DNA of 37,663 bases from Streptomyces sp. JJ66 (GTDB lineage Bacteria > Actinomycetota > Actinomycetes > Streptomycetales > Streptomycetaceae): assembly GCF_019303495.1 (NCBI RefSeq), contig NZ_JAEVFI010000033.1, positions 1-37,663 on the forward strand, given 5' to 3'. The notes beneath the pieces were generated by a model that worked only from the letters and a program-made list of their open reading frames with translations, was not told the DNA's origin and searched no databases. The position numbers and the translations under genes were made by a program. Shown piece by piece: positions 7,607-15,107 of the stretch (position 1 is the stretch's first letter; the number at the start of each line of letters is the position of its first letter).

Positions 7607-8641
7607 ATGACCCCCTCTGCCGCCCATCCCCGCCTCCGCACCCTCGGCGCCAAGACCGCGGGCCCCGGCCAGCCGGTCTACGTCACCGGTGAGATCGGCA
7701 TCAACCACAACGGTGAGCTGGAGAACGCCTTCGCGCTGATCGATGCCGCCGCCGACGCTGGTTGTGACGCCGTCAAGTTCCAAAAGCGCACCCCGGAGAT
7801 CTGCACCCCGCGCGACCAGTGGGACATCGAGCGCGACACCCCCTGGGGCCGCATGACCTACATCGACTACCGCCACCGCGTGGAGTTCGGCGAGGACGAG
7901 TACCGCCAGATCGACGCGTACTGCCGGGAGAAGGGGATCGCCTGGTTCGCCTCCCCGTGGGACACCGAGGCCGTCGCCTTCCTGGAGAAGTTCGACGTCC
8001 CGGCCCACAAGGTGGCCTCCGCCTCGCTGACCGACGACGAGCTGCTGCGCGCGCTGCGCGCCACCGGCCGCACCGTCATCCTCTCCACCGGCATGTCCAC
8101 GCCGAAGCAGATCCGGCACGCGGTGGAGGTGCTGGGCAGCGAGAACATCCTGCTCTGCCACGCCACGTCCACCTACCCGGCCAAGGCCGAGGAGCTCAAC
8201 CTGCGGATGATCCACACCCTGCAGGCCGAGTACCCCAACGTGCCGATCGGCTACTCCGGCCACGAGACCGGCCTGCAGACCACTCTGGCCGCCGTCGCGC
8301 TGGGCGCCGCCTTCGTCGAGCGCCACATCACCCTGGACCGCGCCATGTGGGGCTCGGACCAGGCGGCCTCCGTCGAGCCGGGCGGCCTGGCCCGCCTGGT
8401 GCGCGACATCCGCACCATCGAGTCCTCCCTGGGGGACGGTGTGAAGAAGGTCTACGACAGCGAGCTGGCGCCGATGAAGAAGCTGCGTCGGGTCAAGGGG
8501 CTCGTCGCTGAGGCACAGGAGGCTGAGGCACAGGAGGCTGAGGCGCAGGAGGCTGAGGCGCAGGAGGCTGAGGCACGGGAGGCTGAGGCGGCGGGGTCGC
8601 AGGCCGGTGCCGCCGACGTGCCCGAGCACGCGGCGGTCTGA
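7607..8641 (+). CDS. neuB: NeuB-family nonulosonic acid synthase without SAF domain
   Basis: Residues ~20-295 are a NeuB TIM barrel. Visible motifs are GEIGINHNG near 28, DAVKFQKR near 52, the metal/PEP-site region FASPWDTEAV, KVASASLTDDELL, STGMST and HATSTYPAKAEELNL, plus GYSGHETG and ERHITLDRAMWGSDQAAS. It condenses phosphoenolpyruvate with a hexose or N-acylmannosamine (or its 6-phosphate) to make a nine-carbon keto acid. Typical NeuB proteins end in a ~60-residue antifreeze-like SAF domain; here the sequence stops being NeuB-like at KKLRRVKG (~298) and continues as AEAQE repeats. The ATG at 7607 has GAAGGAAA upstream. No epimerase NeuC is nearby, and the fused phosphatase upstream suggests a hexose-6-phosphate route, as for Kdn (inference). 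Confidence 0.9.
   Translation: MTPSAAHPRLRTLGAKTAGPGQPVYVTGEIGINHNGELENAFALIDAAADAGCDAVKFQKRTPEICTPRDQWDIERDTPWGRMTYIDYRHRVEFGEDEYRQIDAYCREKGIAWFASPWDTEAVAFLEKFDVPAHKVASASLTDDELLRALRATGRTVILSTGMSTPKQIRHAVEVLGSENILLCHATSTYPAKAEELNLRMIHTLQAEYPNVPIGYSGHETGLQTTLAAVALGAAFVERHITLDRAMWGSDQAASVEPGGLARLVRDIRTIESSLGDGVKKVYDSELAPMKKLRRVKGLVAEAQEAEAQEAEAQEAEAQEAEAREAEAAGSQAGAADVPEHAAV
8507..8590 (+). repeat. In-frame 15-bp minisatellite at the neuB 3' end
   Basis: Units of the type GCTGAGGCACAGGAG begin at 8507, 8522, 8537, 8552 and 8567, with a partial sixth at 8582. They encode repeated AEAQE. The array replaces the position where the SAF domain of NeuB would begin. Confidence 0.85.
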
Positions 8642-8647
8642 TCCACG

Positions 8648-9778
8648 ATGACCGGCCGCCGAGCCGACGCCCCCGCTCCCGCCCCCGCGTCCGTGCGTCC
8701 CGCCGCACGCCGGACCGCCGGGGCTGGGGCCGGGGGTGCCCTCGCCTTCGTGGAGAGCCCGGTCCAGCTGCTCAACGTGCTGGAGTGGGCGCACCTGCAC
8801 GCCGTGGACGCCGCGCCCGGCGGGCTCACCGTCGTCGTCCTGCCGCCGCACGACCCGATGACACGCGGTCAGCTGCGGCGCATGGCCCAGCTCGCCCGGG
8901 GCGAGGGGCACACGGTGGTGTGGTCCCAGGCGCGGGGCGGGGTGAGCGCGCCGCTGAAGACCGTCACCGCGCTGGCCCGGCCGCTGCGTGCCGCCAGCCG
9001 CCTGGTCATCGGCGACCCGTTCTCCCGCTACGTGCAACTGCTGCTGGCCCTCGCCGGGGACGCCGCCGATGTGACCGTCGTAGACGACGGCACCGCGACG
9101 ATGGAGTTCACCGCGCAGCTCACGGGCGGGGCGAAACGCTTCACCCGCTGGCACCGCAACGGCGCGGGCGGGGTGCGGGCGCTGCTGTTCGTCCCCGTCT
9201 CCACCCGGGCCAGGCGACGCCTCACCCCGGCCGCCGCGCGGCACGTGGAGCTGTTCAGCTCCATGCCGGTGAAACCACCCGAGCACGTCACCGTCACCGC
9301 GAACACCTTCGCCTGGACGCGGGACCGGTTCGGCCCGCCGAGGCTGAGAGCGGGCACGGACCTCGTGGGCACCTCGCTCGCCGAGACCGGCGTGGTGGAC
9401 CTCGACCGCTACGTGGCGGCCGTGGGTGAGCTGACCCGCGCGCACGGCGCGGTGCGCTACTTCGCGCACCGGCGCGAACGCACCGAGAAGCTACACCGGA
9501 TCGCGGTGGAGACGGGTCTGGAGATCGTCCGCCCGGACCTGCCACTGGAAGTGGTCGCCCGGCGCGGCCCCACCGCGCGCACGATCCTGTCGTTCCCCTC
9601 CACCGTCGTGCACACCCTGCCGCTGGCGCTCGCCGGGACGGGCGCGCGGGTCGCCGTGTGCGACGTGGACCCGGCCTGGCTCACCGACCACGCCTCACCC
9701 CGGGCGCAGGGCTTCCTCTCCGGCGTCACCAGCACCGCGCGCGGCGCACACCGCCTGCCCCAGGGGAAACCAGCATAA
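8648..9778 (+). CDS. Polysialyltransferase-like glycosyltransferase
   Basis: After a ~30-residue Ala/Pro leader, the 376-residue protein starts with ALAFVESPVQLLNVLEW, the typical opening of bacterial polysialyltransferase/GT52-like enzymes. It keeps the D/E-D/E-G element (VVDDGTATM, ~residue 140). A His-containing YFAHRRERTEK (~280) stands where the family has its HP motif, and an S-S/T-like FPSTVVHTLPLAL (~318-330) follows. These residues bind CMP-sugar and act in catalysis in the family. With CMP-nonulosonate synthetase and NeuB just upstream it very likely polymerises or attaches the nonulosonic acid on a cell-envelope polymer. The start is ATG 8648, six bases after the neuB stop. Linkage and acceptor cannot be inferred. 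Confidence 0.75.
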   Translation: MTGRRADAPAPAPASVRPAARRTAGAGAGGALAFVESPVQLLNVLEWAHLHAVDAAPGGLTVVVLPPHDPMTRGQLRRMAQLARGEGHTVVWSQARGGVSAPLKTVTALARPLRAASRLVIGDPFSRYVQLLLALAGDAADVTVVDDGTATMEFTAQLTGGAKRFTRWHRNGAGGVRALLFVPVSTRARRRLTPAAARHVELFSSMPVKPPEHVTVTANTFAWTRDRFGPPRLRAGTDLVGTSLAETGVVDLDRYVAAVGELTRAHGAVRYFAHRRERTEKLHRIAVETGLEIVRPDLPLEVVARRGPTARTILSFPSTVVHTLPLALAGTGARVAVCDVDPAWLTDHASPRAQGFLSGVTSTARGAHRLPQGKPA

Positions 9779-9823
9779 CGGTCACACGCCTCACAGGTCC
9801 CGGAAACGGAATGACGCGAACCA

Positions 9824-9935
9824 GTGGGCATACCCATCACAGTATGGACGTATGCACGGGCTGAGCCGCACATTCTTCCCCTGTGTGGCTTAACTTTCCG
9901 TGATCACTAGCCAGTTAGGTGCTCCGTGGGCATAC
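9824..9935. repeat. GTGGGCATAC repeated upstream of amidohydrolase gene
   Basis: GTGGGCATAC occurs at 9824-9833 and 9926-9935. The first copy is also part of a CATAC-N8-GTATG inverted repeat (9829-9846). The stretch between (about 9860-9920) is the AT-richest in this neighbourhood and probably contains the promoter. A function in regulation is a guess. Confidence 0.35.
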
Positions 9936-9945
9936 GCTCGGTTGG

Positions 9946-11205
9946 GTGAACCAACTGCTGTCACCCAAGTCCACCAGGGGGACTGCCACGCCGCCGCCCC
10001 TGGACGGAACCCTGCCCGACGCACTACGGCGCGAACTCGTCGCGTTCCGCCGCGACGTGCACATGCACCCCGAGCTGGGTCACCAGGAGTTCCGTACCAC
10101 CGCCGCGATCAAGGCGCGCCTGGAAGAAGCCGGGCTGCGTCCCCGCGTCCTCGACAGCGGCACCGGGCTGATCTGCGACGTCCACCCCCGCGATGCCGAC
10201 GAACGCGACCGCGACCGCCCCATGCTCGCCTTCCGCGCCGACATCGACGCGCTGCCCATCCCGGACACCAAGACGGTGCCCTACCGCTCCACCGTGCCCG
10301 ACCGCGCCCACGCCTGCGGCCACGACGTGCACACCACCGTCGTGCTCGGCGCCGGGCTCGTCCTCGCCGACCTCGCCCGCACCGGCCGCCTGCCGCACTC
10401 CGTCCGGCTGATCTTCCAGCCCGCTGAGGAGATGCTGCCCGGTGGCGCCACCGACGCCATCGACAGCGGCGCGCTGGAAGGCGTCGGCCGGGTCATCGCC
10501 GTCCACTGTGACCCGCGCGTGGACGCCGGACGCATCGGCCTGCGCCCCGGGCCCATCACCTCCGCCTGCGACCGGCTAGAGGTCACGCTCGCCGGGCCCG
10601 GCGGCCACACCGCCCGCCCGCACCTGACGACCGACCTGGTCACCGCCGCCTCCCGCGTCGTCACCGACGTCCCGGCCCTCCTCGCCCGCCGGGTGGACAC
10701 CCGCGCCGGGCTCGCCGTCACCTGGGGCCGCATCGTCTCCGGCCACGCGCCCAACGTCATCCCGCAGCGCGCCGAGCTCTCCGGCACGGTGCGCTGCCTG
10801 GACCTGCCCGCCTGGCGTGCCGCCCCCGACGTCGTCCACGCCGTCGTGGACGAGGTGGCGACGCTGCACCAGGCCAAGTCGGAGATCAACTACATCCGCG
10901 GCGTGCCGCCGGTCGTCAACGAGACGACGACCACGGAACTCCTGCGCACCGCGATGTCCGCCCGGCACGGCGCCCACACGGTGGAGACCACCGAGCAGTC
11001 CCTCGGCGGGGAGGACTTCTCCTGGTACCTCGAACACGTCCCCGGCGCGATGGCCCGCCTCGGCGTGCGCACCCCCGGCGATCCCGTCCCGCGCGACCTC
11101 CACCAGGGCGACTTCGACGCCGACGAGCAGGCCATCACCGTAGGCGTCGAACTCTTCACCGCCGCCGCGCTCCTGGAAGCCTCCCGCCGGGGCGCGACAC
11201 GCTGA
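9946..11205 (+). CDS. M20-family amidohydrolase (peptidase M20D type)
   Basis: The 419-residue metal-dependent hydrolase resembles IAA-amino acid, hippurate or N-acyl-amino-acid amidohydrolases. Early markers are LVAFRRDVHMHPELGHQEF, LAFRADIDALPI (metal-site Asp region) and HACGHDVHTTVVLG with its metal-binding Cys/His. Later markers are IFQPAEEMLPGGATDAI (catalytic Glu) and SLGGEDFSWYLEHVPGAMARLG near the C-terminus. A dimerisation domain lies between about residues 200 and 310. It would hydrolyse N-acyl or peptide-like amides in the cytoplasm; the substrate is unknown. GTG 9946 was chosen over GTG 9919, but both lack a good ribosome site, so the first residues are uncertain. It stands alone, with a strong hairpin after it. 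Confidence 0.85.
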   Translation: MNQLLSPKSTRGTATPPPLDGTLPDALRRELVAFRRDVHMHPELGHQEFRTTAAIKARLEEAGLRPRVLDSGTGLICDVHPRDADERDRDRPMLAFRADIDALPIPDTKTVPYRSTVPDRAHACGHDVHTTVVLGAGLVLADLARTGRLPHSVRLIFQPAEEMLPGGATDAIDSGALEGVGRVIAVHCDPRVDAGRIGLRPGPITSACDRLEVTLAGPGGHTARPHLTTDLVTAASRVVTDVPALLARRVDTRAGLAVTWGRIVSGHAPNVIPQRAELSGTVRCLDLPAWRAAPDVVHAVVDEVATLHQAKSEINYIRGVPPVVNETTTTELLRTAMSARHGAHTVETTEQSLGGEDFSWYLEHVPGAMARLGVRTPGDPVPRDLHQGDFDADEQAITVGVELFTAAALLEASRRGATR

Positions 11206-11236
11206 GATCGCGCGCCAGCGGGGCGGCGCCCGCCTG

Positions 11237-11264
11237 CCGGCCGGAGCGAAACCGCTCCGGCCGG
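11237..11264 (+). terminator. Strong hairpin after amidohydrolase gene
   Basis: A perfect 12-bp stem (11237-11248 with 11253-11264) closes a 4-base AAAC loop, 31 bases after the stop. No U-run is present. Confidence 0.8.
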
Positions 11265-11421
11265 ATGCGCCGCCCTCGCGGGCGCGGTCCGGCCACTCGG
11301 GCCGTCGGGGAGGTGCGGCGGTTCGTGCGGGCCGCGCCGCCCGCGCGGGGGCCGTGGGGCAAGCGGGGGCCGTCAGGGAAAGGGCACTACTCGAAGACGC
11401 GGCACGTGCCAGACTGACGGC

Positions 11422-11640
11422 ATGACGGCTGACGCACTGCACCTGACCGCCGCGATTACCCACGAGGGAGAGTGGTACGTAGCGCGCTGCCTCCAGGTGG
11501 AGGTGACCTCGCAGGGAGAGACCATCGAGGAGTCTCTCGCGAACCTGCGGGAGGCGCTGGAGCTCTACTTCGAGGATGCTCCCGCTCCTGACGTCACCGA
11601 CGTCATGACCGCCCCGGTCGAGGTACGGCGCGTCGCGTGA
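11422..11640 (+). CDS. hicB: HicB-family antitoxin
   Basis: The 72-residue protein has the HicB partially degraded RNase-H fold: a strand pair HLTAAITHEGEWYVARCLQVEVTSQGETIEESLANLREALELYFED. This is the hallmark W-Y-VA-C…V-T-G/Q-T-EEAL-NL-EA pattern. It should bind and neutralise the HicA toxin and may repress its own promoter, although no DNA-binding C-terminal domain is evident at this length. Its stop overlaps the hicA start (GTGA), so the antitoxin is made first and coupled to the toxin. The start is ATG 11422. Confidence 0.85.
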   Translation: MTADALHLTAAITHEGEWYVARCLQVEVTSQGETIEESLANLREALELYFEDAPAPDVTDVMTAPVEVRRVA

Positions 11641-11861
11641 GCCCGGCCGTTCCCACAGATCTGTCCGGTGCCGCTGTCGCGAAGGCGCTGGAGCGTGGCG
11701 GGTTCACGCATATCTCCACTCGCGGCAGCCACGCCAAGTACCGCAGCGGGAGCCGGACCGTCATCGTTCCCCTGCACCGCAGACTTGCGCCCGGCACCCT
11801 GCGCTCCATCCTCCGTCAGGCCGACTGGACCGCCCAGGAACTCGCCGAGCACCTGACGTAG
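11637..11861 (+). CDS. hicA: HicA-family mRNA interferase toxin
   Basis: This is a 74-residue dsRBD-like HicA protein. LSGAAVAKALERGGFTHIS is followed by RGSHAKYRSGSRTVIVPLH, in which the His of G-S-H is the conserved catalytic residue of HicA ribonucleases. LAPGTLRSILRQADWTAQEL completes the fold. It would cleave mRNA when HicB is degraded. The GTG at 11637 overlaps the hicB stop by four bases. The antitoxin-first order is the reverse of the E. coli hicAB locus but common elsewhere. All family-defining residues are present, so it looks intact. Confidence 0.87.
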   Translation: MSPAVPTDLSGAAVAKALERGGFTHISTRGSHAKYRSGSRTVIVPLHRRLAPGTLRSILRQADWTAQELAEHLT

Positions 11862-12028
11862 CACTGAGCGCCGCCGGGCGGCCTTGCGCCTCCGGGCGGT
11901 GTCCCGCGCGGCCTGCTCCAGTGCCTCCCCAGCTGCCCGGGTGCCCGAAAGCACCTCGTCGATCGGCGCCCGGCGAGGGCGTCCGCACCGAATAGATAAC
12001 GGACGTCTCACAGGGCTTTACGTGAAAT

Positions 12029-12040
12029 CTACGCGCGTTA
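12029..12040. promoter_or_regulatory. Nucleoside-regulon operator, imperfect copy (CTACGCGCGTTA)
   Basis: The core TACGCGCGTT has one mismatch to the palindrome TACGCGCGTA seen at three other sites in the window. It lies 61 bases before the BMP lipoprotein start. TTTACG at 12017-12022 could be a -35 box, with a -10 near 12039-12044 (TACTCT) overlapping the site, so binding would block initiation. Confidence 0.7.
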
Positions 12041-12101
12041 CTCTGAGCCGGAGAGCCAGCGCCGGAAGAGGCGCTCCCTGAGAGTCAAAGGAGACCTCCT
12101 C

Positions 12102-13139
12102 TTGCGTCAGGTCACCAAGCTTGCCGCCGCGGTCACGGCCACCGCGGCTCTCGCGCTCACCACCGCCGCGTGTGGCGGCACTTCCACCAGCTCCTCCGGC
12201 GACAAGGGCGCGGCTATCGCGTACGACGTCGGCGGGCGGGGCGACCAGTCCTTCAACGACGCCGCCTACGCGGGCCTGAAGAAGGCCGAGGAGGAGTTCG
12301 GCTGGAAGGGCCAGGACGTCGAGCCCTCCGACGGCGAGTCGGACGCGGACAAGATCAGCCGCCTGAACGAGCTGGCCCGCCAGGGCCACAACCCCGTCAT
12401 CGGCGTCGGCTTCGCCTACGCGCACGCGGTCGAGGAGGCCGCGAAGAAGAACCCGGACGTCACTTTCGGGCTCATCGACGACGAGACGGTCAAGGGCGAC
12501 AACATCGTCAACATGGTCTTCAGCGAGGAGCAGGGCTCCTACCTGGCCGGTGTCGCCGCGGCCAAGGCCACCGAGACGAACGTCATCGGCTTCGTCGGCG
12601 GTGTCGAGGTGCCGCTGATCAAGAAGTTCGAGGCCGGTTTCGCGCAGGGCGCGAAGGACACCAACCCGGACATCGAGATCAAGCGCCAGTACCTCACCCA
12701 GCCGCCGGACATGAACGGCTTCTCCAAGCCGGACCTGGGCAAGGAGGCCGCGCGGGGCCAGCTGGACCAGAAGGCCGACGTGATCTACCACGCCGCCGGG
12801 CTGGCCGGTCAGGGTGTGATCGAGGCCGTCGCCGATCGCGGCGAGTGGGTCATCGGCGTCGACTCCGACCAGTACCAGCAGAAGACGCTGGCGCAGTACA
12901 AGGAGCAGATCCTCACCTCGATGACCAAGGACGTGCCGGACGCGGTCTACGACCTGATCAAGTCCGTCGAGGACGGTGAACCGCAGAGCGGCGTCATCCG
13001 CAACAACCTGGAGGACGACGGCGTCGCACTGTCCGACTCCAACCCCGCCTACCAGGAGATGACCGAGGTCACCGAGGCCGTCGCGCAGGCCAGGGAGGAC
13101 ATCATCTCCGGCAAGATCGAGGTCAAGACGACCCCGTGA
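12102..13139 (+). CDS. BMP-family nucleoside-binding lipoprotein of ABC transporter
   Basis: The 345-residue protein has a lipoprotein signal peptide (hydrophobic AAAVTATAALALTTAAC; lipobox Cys at about residue 24). The periplasmic-binding fold of the basic membrane protein/PnrA family follows: AIAYDVGGRGDQSFNDAAYAGLKKA, GFAYAHAVEEAAKKNPDVTFGLID, VFSEEQGSYLAGVAAAKATET, GFVGGVEVPLIKKFEAGFAQGA, and GEWVIGVDSDQY. PnrA-type proteins bind purine and other nucleosides. It starts at TTG 12102 with AAAGGAG eight bases before. It is the extracellular substrate receptor for the ATPase and two permeases downstream. A separate intergenic operator lets it be expressed apart from them. Confidence 0.92.
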   Translation: MRQVTKLAAAVTATAALALTTAACGGTSTSSSGDKGAAIAYDVGGRGDQSFNDAAYAGLKKAEEEFGWKGQDVEPSDGESDADKISRLNELARQGHNPVIGVGFAYAHAVEEAAKKNPDVTFGLIDDETVKGDNIVNMVFSEEQGSYLAGVAAAKATETNVIGFVGGVEVPLIKKFEAGFAQGAKDTNPDIEIKRQYLTQPPDMNGFSKPDLGKEAARGQLDQKADVIYHAAGLAGQGVIEAVADRGEWVIGVDSDQYQQKTLAQYKEQILTSMTKDVPDAVYDLIKSVEDGEPQSGVIRNNLEDDGVALSDSNPAYQEMTEVTEAVAQAREDIISGKIEVKTTP

Positions 13140-13172
13140 CGCCCGGCTGCCCGCAGCCGTGGTGACTTCGCA

Positions 13173-13197
13173 GTCCGGTCCGGTCCGGTCCGGTCCG
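13173..13197. repeat. Five tandem GTCCG units
   Basis: The 5-bp unit is repeated five times without interruption in non-coding DNA and followed by a near-copy. It is a simple microsatellite. Confidence 0.8.
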
Positions 13198-13330
13198 GTT
13201 CCGGTGGACGGCACCCCTCCCGCCCACCGGTCGGGCCGGACCAGCACGGCAAGCCCCACGCTAGGGCCGCCCCGGCAGGTGCCGCCCGCCGGTCCCGGCC
13301 GGGGCGTGGGCGTCGTCTCGCCTGACGGCT

Positions 13331-13342
13331 CTACGCGCGTAG
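13331..13342. promoter_or_regulatory. Nucleoside-regulon operator CTACGCGCGTAG
   Basis: A perfect 12-bp palindrome about 140 bases before the ABC ATPase gene. The right-hand TAG could start a -10 hexamer (TAGCCA). Confidence 0.75.
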
Positions 13343-13481
13343 CCATTCATGGTGCCGCTACGTCGCGGTAGCGTCATCCCCTTCCGCCGGTCAGCCCCTC
13401 CCGCCGCACCGGCTGTCCGGCCGCACCGGCCCCTCCACCCATCCTTACGAGCCCGCTCCTTAGCCCCGAGGAGAGTGCGCC

Positions 13482-15107
13482 ATCAACGCCTCCAGCAGTC
13501 CGCCCGCCGTCGAGCTGGCCGGCATCACCAAACGCTTTCCCGGCGTCGTCGCCAACCACGACATCCACCTGTCCGTCCGCAAGGGCACGGTGCACGCGAT
13601 CGTGGGCGAGAACGGCGCGGGCAAATCGACCCTGATGAAGATCCTCTACGGCATGCAGAAGCCGGACGAGGGCACCATCACCGTCGATGGCGAGCAGGTC
13701 ACCCTGAGCAGCCCGGCCGACGCGATCGCGCGCGGTATCGGCATGGTGCACCAGCACTTCATGCTCGCCGACAACCTCACGGTGCTGGAGAACACCGTGC
13801 TGGGCAGCGAAGACCTCTACGGCATCGGAGCCAGGGCCCGCCGCCGGATCAAGGAGATCTCCGACGCCTACGGGCTCGGGGTACGCCCCGATGTCCTGGT
13901 GGAAGACCTCGGCGTGGCCGACCGGCAGCGGGTGGAGATCCTCAAGGTGCTCTACCGGGGCGCCCGCACCCTGATCCTGGACGAGCCGACGGCCGTGCTC
14001 GTGCCGCAGGAGGTGGACGCGCTCTTCGCTAACCTGCGCGAGCTGAAGGCCGAGGGGCTGACCGTCATCTTCATCTCGCACAAGCTCGGCGAGGTGCTGT
14101 CGGTGGCCGACGACATCACCGTCATCCGGCGCGGCACCACCGTGGCCTCCGTGGACCCCGGTGACGTCACCACCAAGCAGCTGGCCGAGCTGATGGTCGG
14201 CAGCGAGCTGCCCTCGCCGGAGACCCGCGAGTCCACCGTCACCACCACCGCGATGCTGACGGTGGAAGGGCTCACGCTGCGCACGCACGACGCCGAGCAC
14301 GGAGACCGCACCGTGCTGGACGGCGTCAGCTTCACCATCCACGAGGGCGAGGTGCTGGGCCTGGCCGGGGTGGAGGGCAACGGCCAGACCGAGCTGATCG
14401 ACGCGCTCATCGGCACCCGGCACGCGGACGCGGGCACCGTGACCCTGGGCGGGGAGAACATCACCCGCTGGGTCACCCGCAGGCGGCGCGAGGGCGGCGT
14501 CGGCTACATCCCCGAGGACCGGCACCGTCACGGCCTGCTGCTGGACGCCCCGCTGTGGGAGAACCGCGTCCTCGGCCACGTCACCGAAAAGCCCAACAGC
14601 AACGGGTTCTGGCTCAACCCCAAAGCCGCCCGGAGTGACACCGAGCGCATCGTGGCCGAGTACGACGTGCGCACGCCCGGTATCGAGGTCACCGCCGGTT
14701 CGCTCTCCGGCGGCAACCAGCAGAAGCTGATCGTCGGCCGGGAGATGAGCCACGCCCCCCGGTTCCTGATCGCCGCCCACCCCACCCGGGGCGTGGACGT
14801 CGGCGCGCAGGCGCAGATCTGGGACCAGATACGCGAGGCCCGCCGCGAGGGCCTGGCCGTGCTGCTGATCTCCGCCGACCTGGACGAGCTGATCGGCCTG
14901 TCGGACACGCTGCGCGTGATGTACCGGGGCCGCCTCGTCGCCGACGCCGACCCCGCCACGATCACCCCGGAGGAGCTGGGCACCGCCATGACCGGCGCCG
15001 CGTCCGGACACCTGGAACACGAGGACGGCCCGCACCGCGCCGCCTCCCCGGACACGCCGGATGAGCGGCCCGCCGCCGGTTCCCACGACGGGGGAGAGGA
15101 CCGATGA
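13482..15107 (+). CDS. Nucleoside ABC transporter ATP-binding protein (two ATPase domains), apparent ATC start
   Basis: This is a 541-residue duplicated ATPase of the RbsA/NupO type. Domain 1 (~5-245) has the opening strand VELAGITKRFPGVVANHDI, Walker A GENGAGKST, a changed signature LGVADRQRVEI in place of LSxGxQQ, and Walker B LILDEPTA. Domain 2 (~260-510) has a degenerate Walker A GVEGNGQTE, the signature LSGGNQQKL and AAHPTRGVDVGA, as usual in this family. It energises nucleoside import with the two permeases. No ATG, GTG, TTG or CTG lies in frame between the stop at 13461 and the region coding the first strand. The ATC at 13482 stands eight bases after AGGAG, the same spacing as the BMP gene, and matches the family N-terminus. 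The first canonical codon (GTG 13590) would delete the first two strands. The stop overlaps the next start (ATGA). Confidence 0.88.
   Translation: MNASSSPPAVELAGITKRFPGVVANHDIHLSVRKGTVHAIVGENGAGKSTLMKILYGMQKPDEGTITVDGEQVTLSSPADAIARGIGMVHQHFMLADNLTVLENTVLGSEDLYGIGARARRRIKEISDAYGLGVRPDVLVEDLGVADRQRVEILKVLYRGARTLILDEPTAVLVPQEVDALFANLRELKAEGLTVIFISHKLGEVLSVADDITVIRRGTTVASVDPGDVTTKQLAELMVGSELPSPETRESTVTTTAMLTVEGLTLRTHDAEHGDRTVLDGVSFTIHEGEVLGLAGVEGNGQTELIDALIGTRHADAGTVTLGGENITRWVTRRRREGGVGYIPEDRHRHGLLLDAPLWENRVLGHVTEKPNSNGFWLNPKAARSDTERIVAEYDVRTPGIEVTAGSLSGGNQQKLIVGREMSHAPRFLIAAHPTRGVDVGAQAQIWDQIREARREGLAVLLISADLDELIGLSDTLRVMYRGRLVADADPATITPEELGTAMTGAASGHLEHEDGPHRAASPDTPDERPAAGSHDGGEDR

Larger units (their letters stand above)
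13140..13481. other. Spacer between BMP lipoprotein and ABC ATPase genes
   Basis: It contains a small hairpin directly after the lipoprotein stop (13144-13149 with 13154-13159). It also holds five tandem GTCCG units (13173-13197) and the perfect operator at 13331-13342. This suggests the transporter genes have their own promoter as well as possible read-through. No gene was seen. Confidence 0.6.

Noticed and set aside
12018..13346. Antisense 442-residue frame across the BMP gene
   Set aside because: It mirrors the lipoprotein gene and has no homology-like motifs; long antisense frames are expected at this GC content.
13349..14032. Long plus-strand frame over the start of the ABC ATPase gene, containing GTG 13475
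   Set aside because: It is an Arg-rich shadow of the ATPase frame. The protein motifs are all in the other frame.
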